From: Desulfoferula mesophila
Lineage (GTDB): Bacteria > Desulfobacterota > Desulfarculia > Desulfarculales > Desulfarculaceae
Length of the DNA: 64,000 nt
Direction: 5' to 3'
NCBI RefSeq assembly: GCF_037076455.1
Contig: NZ_AP028679.1
Coordinates: forward strand, 4,231,501-4,295,500
The notes under the pieces were generated by a model, which was given only the letters and a program-made list of their open reading frames with translations, made no database searches and was not told where the DNA came from. Below are positions 59,394-64,000 of the stretch, in pieces; the first letter of the stretch is position 1, and each line of letters opens with the position of its first letter. The translations under genes were made by a program, and so were the position numbers.

Positions 59394-59612
59394 AGCGGTC
59401 TCCTTTTAGTCGTTTGACAATATTCTACCCCTTTACTGCCTTCCGGGTTATGAAGGGACAAGACACTATAAAGATCGTCTCTAAAACTCAAAACAGGCAT
59501 ATAGACGTTAAGTGCAATTATATCAAGTCTTTTTAGCCTTGACGGCCTCCCTTATTTCTCTCCATAATCCCTTCAAGTGCTTTATATTTGCCAGGATCGT
59601 TCCTACGCATTT

Positions 59613-59690
59613 CCCCCATAAAAAACTCCTCGCCGACCCGAAAAGTGGTATCGACAAGGGGGCGAATCAGTCAGCTATTAGTAGGCACTG
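59613..59690 (-). repeat. Hairpin repeat, copy 1
   Basis: Degenerate version of the repeat at 61177-61262: CTCCTCGCCGACCCG-AAAAGTGGTA-TCGACAAGGGGG. On the minus strand the stem is followed by GTTTTTTATG. The reading frame LVDTTFRVGEEFF is open across it. Confidence 0.6.
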
Positions 59691-60189
59691 ACGTCCATCT
59701 GTACACCCACACTCAATACAGTCTGCTGGACTTGACCACCCGTCTGCCAAACCTTATGACGCGTGCCAATGATCTAGGCATGGGCCAAAACCTGGGGCTG
59801 AGGCCCCTAAACGAAGAGGTGATCAGACCAAAGGTCTACAGGGAATGTATCCTTTAGCAAAAACCAATTCTTGTCCCAAACGCTTTGACGACGTACAGGC
59901 TGAATCTCATTCAAAAAGGCCTTTTGTCGGGGGTTGACACCTCGGTCCGCAGAGCCTACTTCCAGCCAACCCAGACCCCTAGGACGACCAGGCTTGAGGG
60001 ACGTTGAGAGGGGGGCACAACAATTTCCACTTGCATCTATCTGTCTGCTTTTTGTCAGCCCCCCAAAAGACTTTTTTATATATAATTTAAGGCATTTATC
60101 TCAACTAGCCATGGGGCAACACACCGGGTGCATAGAACTAGAGTATTTAACCCTATCCCCCGAATGTGCCCCAATTGTGCCGGGACTAG

Positions 60190-60276
60190 CCGCCAGCAAA
60201 AACCCCCTCGCCGAAGCCATAATTGGAGTCGACGAGGGAGGGAATCCGTCAACTTCTCGTCAACCTAAAATTCAGC
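60190..60276 (-). repeat. Hairpin repeat, copy 2
   Basis: CCCCCTCGCCGAAGCC and GTCGACGAGGGAGGG form the stem; the minus strand continues GTTTTTGCTGG. The flank TCAACTTCTCGTCAACCTAAA matches TCAGCTTTTCGTCTGCCTAAA of copy 3. Frame on the minus strand: LVDSNYGFGEGVFAGG, then stop. Confidence 0.65.
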
Positions 60277-60634
60277 CGGTTGGGCGGAGCGAATTCACCA
60301 AGTCCTTCTCCATCCAGATAAAACCAAGTCTGCCAAAATTTCAGTACGTAGCAGTTCGGGATTATGGGCCGTCTCATATCTAGGCGCTCGATATTCGCCG
60401 CTAGACTCAAGGCTGCCAAGTCCAGGATCGCATCCATAGCCACCCTCTCTCCCATTTGTCCGGTTCCGTGAAAATTCAACAATTAAGGATTTTGGATTCG
60501 CTTGCCCAATTGTGTATGAAAAAGAAAAAGCCCTTACAACCTACTCAGGGAAAAGTTACAATCATGCTAATCAGCGTGACGCGAAGTCAGTTTCCTCACA
60601 GGAGCGCATGTAGTAACTGAAAATCGGATAAGAA

Positions 60635-60958
60635 ATGGGCCGTTTAGGAACAACCATATTGTGTGTTTGTTATGGTATTGCTCTACTCGGGTTAATATTT
60701 CTCATTGATAAACATGAAGACCTAGTATCCAGCATAGCCTTGTTTATTATGGCCGGGTGGGGTATCTGGTGGGTTATCAAAAAAATAGCACATTCGGAAG
60801 ATAAACGAGAAGCCGTTAAACTTCTTTTTTTTATAGTCGCGGGCATCGTTGCACTTGTGCTGCTGGTTATTGTGTTGCATTTCAGCCTAGTGATTGGATT
60901 TTTATTTGTTTGGGTTTTTGAGTACCTTTTGTTCAAAATCGATTCCAAACAAGACTGA
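60635..60958 (+). CDS. Small hypothetical membrane protein
   Basis: 107 aa with three or four hydrophobic spans (about residues 6-24, 31-49, 62-100, the last long enough for two). Charged loops HEDL and HSEDKREA lie between spans 2 and 3, and the tail is FKIDSKQD. GGATAAGAA precedes the ATG. AT-rich relative to neighbours. I do not recognise the family. Confidence 0.6.
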   Translation: MGRLGTTILCVCYGIALLGLIFLIDKHEDLVSSIALFIMAGWGIWWVIKKIAHSEDKREAVKLLFFIVAGIVALVLLVIVLHFSLVIGFLFVWVFEYLLFKIDSKQD

Positions 60959-60985
60959 TCGTCTGAAGCAAAGAGCCCTCCATGG

Positions 60986-61165
60986 GTAGTGGTGCGGGAC
61001 CCAGTCGGCAATAGATAAATCGTACTCTTGACCAAACACCACAAACTGGCTGCCTCCACCATTTCCACCAGTCACAAAGACCGTCGGGAAATCGAGTTGT
61101 TTTTTAAGGCCCTGAGGCAGAACTTGAAATTAAAAACTCATTCTTCTCTCAAACGCTTTGACGAT
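60986..61165 (+). pseudogene. IS4-family transposase remnant
   Basis: The frame VVVRDPVGNR-stop-IVLLTKHHKLAASTIS then HKDRREIELFFKALRQNLKL matches the C-terminal segment of IS4-type transposases (LAASTIxxxYKDRWxIELFFKxxKQNLKIKT), including the catalytic Glu of the YREK-like motif. An in-frame TAA and loss of both sides show that it is dead. Confidence 0.75.
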
Positions 61166-61176
61166 GTACAGCATTT

Positions 61177-61262
61177 ACCCCATAAAAACCCCCTCGCCGA
61201 CCCAAAAAGCGGCATCGACGAGGGGGCGAATGTGTCAGCTTTTCGTCTGCCTAAAAATCAGC
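61177..61262 (-). terminator. Hairpin repeat, copy 3, acting as terminator of the HTH gene
   Basis: Minus strand CCCCCTCG-TCGATGCCG...GGTCGG-CGAGGGGG followed by TTTTTATGG: an outer eight-pair stem (61189-61226) with inner GCCG/CGGC pairs and a U-tract, directly after the stop of the gene at 61251. Strong intrinsic terminator. The same sequence is repeated, degenerate, at 60190 and 59613. Confidence 0.8.
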
Positions 61263-61631
61263 CAAGTTTTCTTGTTTTTCCTTAGCTCGCAGCGCCCGCA
61301 GGACATCCATGAGGACTTGCTTCTCCCACGGGGTGAGATTGTCATCTAGCGCTGCGATGTCTGGAGCAATGTTGTCCAGATTCACCTCTGGCGACTCTCC
61401 CCTGATGACCTTATCCCCAATGGTGAGTAGCTCCAACATGGATAGTCCAAGAGCCCTAGCAACTGTAGCTTGAGTATCCAGCTTGCGGCCCTTCTTCCGG
61501 TTAAGCATCTCGTTTATTGTCGATTGAGCCATGCCTGCCCTCCGGGCGAATTCCGATTGGGTCATGCCGGTTTTCGGGAATATGTACGAGAATGCCGCCC
61601 AGAACTGTATCGTGGTCTCTTGTTCTTGCAT
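61251..61631 (-). CDS. XRE-type HTH protein
   Basis: 126 aa. HTH at about residues 22-62: TGMTQSEFARRAGMAQSTIN, EMLNRKKGRKLDTQATVARA, LGLSMLELLTIGD. A charged C-terminal helix follows (EKQVLMDVLRALRAKEKQEN). Small phage- or plasmid-type repressor or antitoxin size. It is 18 bases downstream of the gene at 61650 and ends in a strong terminator, so the two form a two-gene operon. Confidence 0.85.
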   Translation of the reverse strand: MQEQETTIQFWAAFSYIFPKTGMTQSEFARRAGMAQSTINEMLNRKKGRKLDTQATVARALGLSMLELLTIGDKVIRGESPEVNLDNIAPDIAALDDNLTPWEKQVLMDVLRALRAKEKQENLADF

Positions 61632-61649
61632 TTGTTCTCTTCCCTTTGG

Positions 61650-62549
61650 TTATTCGTCGTCGGAGGATGACGTTTCCTTCCTAACATGGTGGGGAAATAA
61701 TTCCAGTAACTCGCGGTGCAGCGTTTCCATGACTTGCTGGTGACCCCGATCCGCGTAAACCTGCCGCTCCGCTTCCGTCATGTCCTCCCAGCGTTTGGTA
61801 TTCGGAAAGGAGTCGCTCGTAATCCATCCGCCGACTTGAAAGCCCTGAGTGTAGATTGGATCGTCCGGTGGGAGTTCCCTTATAGTGAAGCCTCTTTCCT
61901 TGAGGGTTGGTTGATTATGCGTAAAGGAATCAGTCTTGATAAAACCACCAACCTGAACGCTACGAGTGTAGATTGGATCGGTCGGCAAGGCTTCTACTGC
62001 GAATAAGCGCTTCCCCTTGCGGATCAGTTCCCCATTCTTTCGAGTAGTCTTGGCCTCTGGAACAGGAACCATCTCGGGCTCGGGTTCCTGGTATCGCTCA
62101 TCATCGGGCCACGCGATCCTGGCGATGGCTTCGAGTTGGGGGACCTTAAGGAGGCCAACTTCGTCTATTTCGTGGAAAGCGTTAGTAAGCCTTTCCTTTC
62201 GATTGTCATAGGTGAACGCATCAACGAGGAGATAGAGCGCGGCGGTTTCTGGAGGCACATCTCTCTTGGGCCCGAAGGCGTACAACTCCGTTTTCCACTC
62301 CCAGTCCGCGTTCGCCCATTGCAACCAGAGCAACCAGTGGCTGCCTTGCTCATTGGAAGAAAGGAAAAAGCGATCCACTAGGCAATGCGCTGGAGACCAG
62401 GACCAGAACACCCCGGCCAAGAATTGGGCTTCTTCTGGTATCTCTGTTGCCACCAGTTCTGGGGGTAGGTTCTCCTCGCCCGCTCTGTGGCAGATGAATC
62501 CCTTGGGTCTTTCGGGCAGTACAAGGCTCTTTCTAGGCTTGGTGACCAT
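61650..62549 (-). CDS. Hypothetical protein with a two-copy internal repeat, upstream of an HTH gene
   Basis: 299 aa from ATG 62549 (AGGAAGG eight bases upstream; 62576 is an alternative). Residues 1-165 are aromatic-rich (AGVFWSWSPAHCLVDRFF, WLLWLQWANADWEW) without a known family. After an acidic linker (EPEPEMVPVPEA), two 38-residue repeats follow: ALPTDPIYTRSVQVGGFIK at 187-205 and LPPDDPIYTQGFQVGGWIT at 226-244, each ending in a SDSF/TDSF motif. The C-terminus is a charged helix. No signal peptide. It is read toward the XRE gene. I do not recognise it. Confidence 0.7.
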   Translation of the reverse strand: MVTKPRKSLVLPERPKGFICHRAGEENLPPELVATEIPEEAQFLAGVFWSWSPAHCLVDRFFLSSNEQGSHWLLWLQWANADWEWKTELYAFGPKRDVPPETAALYLLVDAFTYDNRKERLTNAFHEIDEVGLLKVPQLEAIARIAWPDDERYQEPEPEMVPVPEAKTTRKNGELIRKGKRLFAVEALPTDPIYTRSVQVGGFIKTDSFTHNQPTLKERGFTIRELPPDDPIYTQGFQVGGWITSDSFPNTKRWEDMTEAERQVYADRGHQQVMETLHRELLELFPHHVRKETSSSDDE

Positions 62550-62692
62550 GACGGTTTCCTTCCTGCCAAAAGCCAAAGCCCCACACCAGAACGGCGCGGG
62601 GCTCGACTCTGGCGCTTTAGCTAGATTTGTTTAAGGTGAGCTGCAAGCTGCCGTTCAAATCGCTCACCGGCTCCGCCACTGGGCGGCAGGCC

Positions 62693-62719
62693 AAAAAAAT
62701 GCCCCCTCAAGGAGGAGGC
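62693..62719 (-). terminator. Expression-platform terminator of the S-box riboswitch
   Basis: Minus strand GCCTCCTC-CTT-GAGGGGGC (one U-G pair) followed by ATTTTTTTGG: an eight-pair stem with seven Us, 20 bases beyond the aptamer. It would stop transcription when S-adenosylmethionine is bound. Confidence 0.8.
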
Positions 62720-62738
62720 CTCCCCTTTGTCATCATGA

Positions 62739-62832
62739 CCTCATCGTTCCCTCTCGGGCTGGCTTTGGCACCTTGCGGGTGCAGGTTGCCGAGCGGTCAT
62801 AGGGCCAGTTCCCTCGCGCCTCTCTTGATATT
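62739..62832 (-). ncRNA. SAM-I (S-box) riboswitch aptamer
   Basis: Minus strand: TATCAAGAGAGGCGCGAGGG, AACTGGCCCTATGACC, GCTCGGCAACC, TGCACCCGCAAGGTGCCAAA, GCCAGC, then GAGAGGGAACGATGAGG. These match the S-box core as I know it: AAGAGAGG..GAGGGA.UGGCCC..UGA..C..GGCAACC, AAGGUGC.AA..CC, and GAU-AG closing helix P1 (UAUC with GAUG). A TATAAT -10 box ends eight bases before the 5' end. The usual targets are methionine synthesis or transport genes; here the next gene is the unknown at 61650. Confidence 0.85.
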
Positions 62833-62839
62833 TAATTTA

Positions 62840-62845
62840 ATTATA
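62840..62845 (-). promoter_or_regulatory. -10 box of the riboswitch transcript
   Basis: TATAAT on the minus strand, in GTGCTATAATTAAATT. Seven to eight bases downstream would place the transcript start at about 62832, exactly where the aptamer begins. The -35 region at about 62863 (GAGGGC) is weak. Confidence 0.6.
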
Positions 62846-63186
62846 GCACTCTTTTTCGGATTGCCCTCCCTACCAACGCATGCAAGCCGCTACAGACAGC
62901 TTTTCTGCAGGAACCTCTACCCCAACCCTTCGCCGGATGGGACCATCGATTCTGGTCAAGGAATTCTCCCATGATACCCACAGAAAGATGCTCTCCGCAG
63001 GGTCCCCAGCTTACCTTGTAAATACTCTTATGATTTTGGTTGGGTGGGGATTATTCAAAGGTATAGCCGACTACATTCATTTGACCGCGTGGTCGTCGTT
63101 TTGCAACTGCAAGTGTAAAACACCTCGCTAACTTGGGGTGGTTTGGTGACCACAATGCTAATCACGGCTCCCCCGGGGCTCGAGCT

Positions 63187-64000
63187 TTACTCGCTCGGCG
63201 TACTCAGGGGCAGGCGCAGGGCGAAGGGCGTACCGATGAGGCCAAGGCAGGCAGCGATGGCAAAGGCGGTCTGAAAGCCCAGCATGTCCACTAGCCACCC
63301 CACCAGCACCAGCACTCCCGAGGAGGTGGCGAAGGCCATGCCCATGTACAAGCCGTTTGCCGCCCCCCTCCGCCCGGCGGAGTGGTCCTGCACCAGGGCC
63401 AAGATCACCGGATTGGAGGCAAAGACGCTAAGACCCAGCACGGCCAGCAGCGGCCAGAGCAGCCAGCCGGAGCTGTAGTTGAAAGCCAGCATGGCCAGGG
63501 GGGCCACCAGCATTACGGCCACCAGTACCGGACGACGGCCGACCCGGTCGGAAAGCCAGCCGCCCAAGAAGGCGCCCCCCACTCCGGCCAGCTCCAGTAC
63601 GGCCAGGCCAGTGCCGCCCAGGGCCACACTGTAACCCCGCCCCACTAGATACACCGGCAAATAGATCATCAGGGTCCACAGCACGAAGCTGCGGCAGGCC
63701 ACTAGGCCCAGCAGGGGCAGTAGGAGGCCCTTCAGGGCCCGCCACACCTTAACCAGCGACTCGGGGTCACGTCCGGTGGCCCCCACGGTGGAGGCGCGGC
63801 GGAACACTGACCACAGATACAGCGAGCAGGCTAATCCCAATGTCATGAGGGGCCACATATGGCCGAAGCCCAGCCAGGTCAGGGCGCCAACCGCAGCCAG
63901 GGGCCCAAGGGTGCGGGCCGACTCGCCGCCCACCATGAAAAAGCTCATGCCCCGGCCCAGCTGGCTGCCCGCGGACCGGGTAATGAACACCGGCCCTATG
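63187..64000 (-). CDS. MFS transporter, fosmidomycin-resistance (FSR)-like, N-terminus outside the window
   Basis: The frame stays open through the right edge; about 271 C-terminal codons are visible. FITRSAGSQLGRGMSFFMVG then GESARTLGPLAAVGALTW resembles the loop and helix 5 of FSR-type MFS exporters. GWLSDRVGRRPVLVAVML is the loop 8-9 MFS motif, and at least eight further hydrophobic spans follow. Likely a proton-driven exporter of a small organic compound. It converges with nothing nearby; its stop lies about 60 bases from a weak hairpin. Confidence 0.87.
   Translation of the reverse strand, partial: IGPVFITRSAGSQLGRGMSFFMVGGESARTLGPLAAVGALTWLGFGHMWPLMTLGLACSLYLWSVFRRASTVGATGRDPESLVKVWRALKGLLLPLLGLVACRSFVLWTLMIYLPVYLVGRGYSVALGGTGLAVLELAGVGGAFLGGWLSDRVGRRPVLVAVMLVAPLAMLAFNYSSGWLLWPLLAVLGLSVFASNPVILALVQDHSAGRRGAANGLYMGMAFATSSGVLVLVGWLVDMLGFQTAFAIAACLGLIGTPFALRLPLSTPSE

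Larger units (their letters stand above)
59394..60634. other. Degenerate region with two copies of a hairpin repeat
   Basis: No intact gene. On the minus strand 59670-59533 stays open and reads RPLVDTTFRVGEEFFMGEM then RRNDPGKYKALEGIMERNK, a plausible gene remnant that runs through repeat copy 1. AAACGCTTTGACGACGTACAG at 59879-59899 recurs with one change at 61151-61171. Other open frames are short and without family resemblance. Confidence 0.45.
62577..63186. other. Non-coding region around the riboswitch
   Basis: Holds, read on the minus strand, the S-box aptamer and terminator (62693-62832), a hairpin GGTGAGC/GCTCACC (about 62635-62668) and a hairpin AGCCCC/GGGGCT near 62570-62600. From 62850 to 63186 I see no gene or repeat other than a weak CACC/GGTG stem at about 63120, near the end of the MFS gene. 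Confidence 0.45.

Noticed and set aside
59934-60383. A 149-codon plus-strand frame in the degenerate region
   Set aside because: Overlaps a hairpin repeat, has no ribosome-binding site and no family resemblance; the region looks decayed.
59613-61262. A CRISPR array
   Set aside because: Three copies with 500-900 base spacing, each with its own large hairpin, and no cas genes. No regularly spaced short repeats were found anywhere in the window.
62627-62974. A 115-codon plus-strand frame across the riboswitch
   Set aside because: It is antisense to the S-box aptamer and terminator, whose conserved bases explain the sequence better.

Overview
The window looks like a chromosomal segment of a GC-rich anaerobic proteobacterium, most likely a Desulfobacterota (sulfate-reducer-type) relative. 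The clues are a flavoredoxin homologue (58809-59393), a four-cysteine iron-sulfur flavoprotein (7394-8131), a sulfoacetaldehyde acetyltransferase/acetate kinase pair (29285-32296), a ferredoxin-nitroreductase fusion, and four different carboxylate/sulfonate uptake systems that depend on periplasmic binding proteins. No housekeeping genes, rRNA or complete tRNA were found. It reads as an accessory catabolic region framed by insertion sequences.

Layout. (1) 1-7156, minus strand: an IclR regulator cut by the window edge, then one operon read right to left for a three-subunit molybdenum hydroxylase (FAD, 2Fe-2S and Mo subunits) and a TctBAC tripartite tricarboxylate transporter. (2) 7394-9031: a three-gene flavin redox cassette. 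Its upstream region carries the same AT-rich motif as the hydroxylase operon. (3) 9256-15232: a nest of four IS elements (two IS3/IS407-type remnants, one IS21-type remnant, one complete IS21-type element), then a tyrosine integrase beside a tRNA-Thr 3' fragment. (4) 15485-23045: an XRE regulator divergent from an operon for enoyl-CoA hydratase, class III CoA-transferase, CitE-like lyase, TRAP transporter and cupin. I read this as CoA-dependent use of a dicarboxylate of the itaconate/citramalate kind. (5) 23322-28882: a 3-hydroxyacyl-CoA dehydrogenase remnant, a nitroreductase, an alpha/beta hydrolase with a Cys in the nucleophile position, and an aminotransferase plus methylmalonate-semialdehyde dehydrogenase pair. 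(6) 29285-41456, minus strand: a long run of a ThDP enzyme, SDR, hydroxyacyl-CoA dehydrogenase, TRAP transporter, GntR regulator, second ThDP enzyme, acetate kinase and Xsc. This is a probable organosulfonate import and degradation operon ending in acetate, sulfite and ATP. (7) 41754-51839, plus strand: a divergent operon with a ThDP enzyme closely related to the one at 32328, two duplicated SDR-MDR dehydrogenase pairs, an amidohydrolase and a third TRAP transporter. (8) 52023-58764: a second IS cluster, with copies of the left-hand IS types in inverted orientation, interrupting a SNF2-type defence helicase. (9) 58809-64000: flavoredoxin, a degenerate stretch with a three-copy hairpin repeat, small hypothetical genes, an S-box (SAM-I) riboswitch with its own terminator, and a partial MFS exporter.

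How the parts may work together. Each catabolic operon pairs a high-affinity uptake system with enzymes that activate or oxidise the imported acid. The most interesting feature is the divergent pair of operons meeting at about 41.5 kb. Both contain an unusual ThDP enzyme family, and one ends in Xsc and AckA. I suggest that a hydroxylated or keto sulfonate is oxidised by the SDR/MDR enzymes, cleaved or decarboxylated by the ThDP enzymes, and desulfonated by Xsc. Substrates are inferred, not shown. Start codons were chosen by ribosome-binding-site spacing and family alignment from memory. No database search was run.
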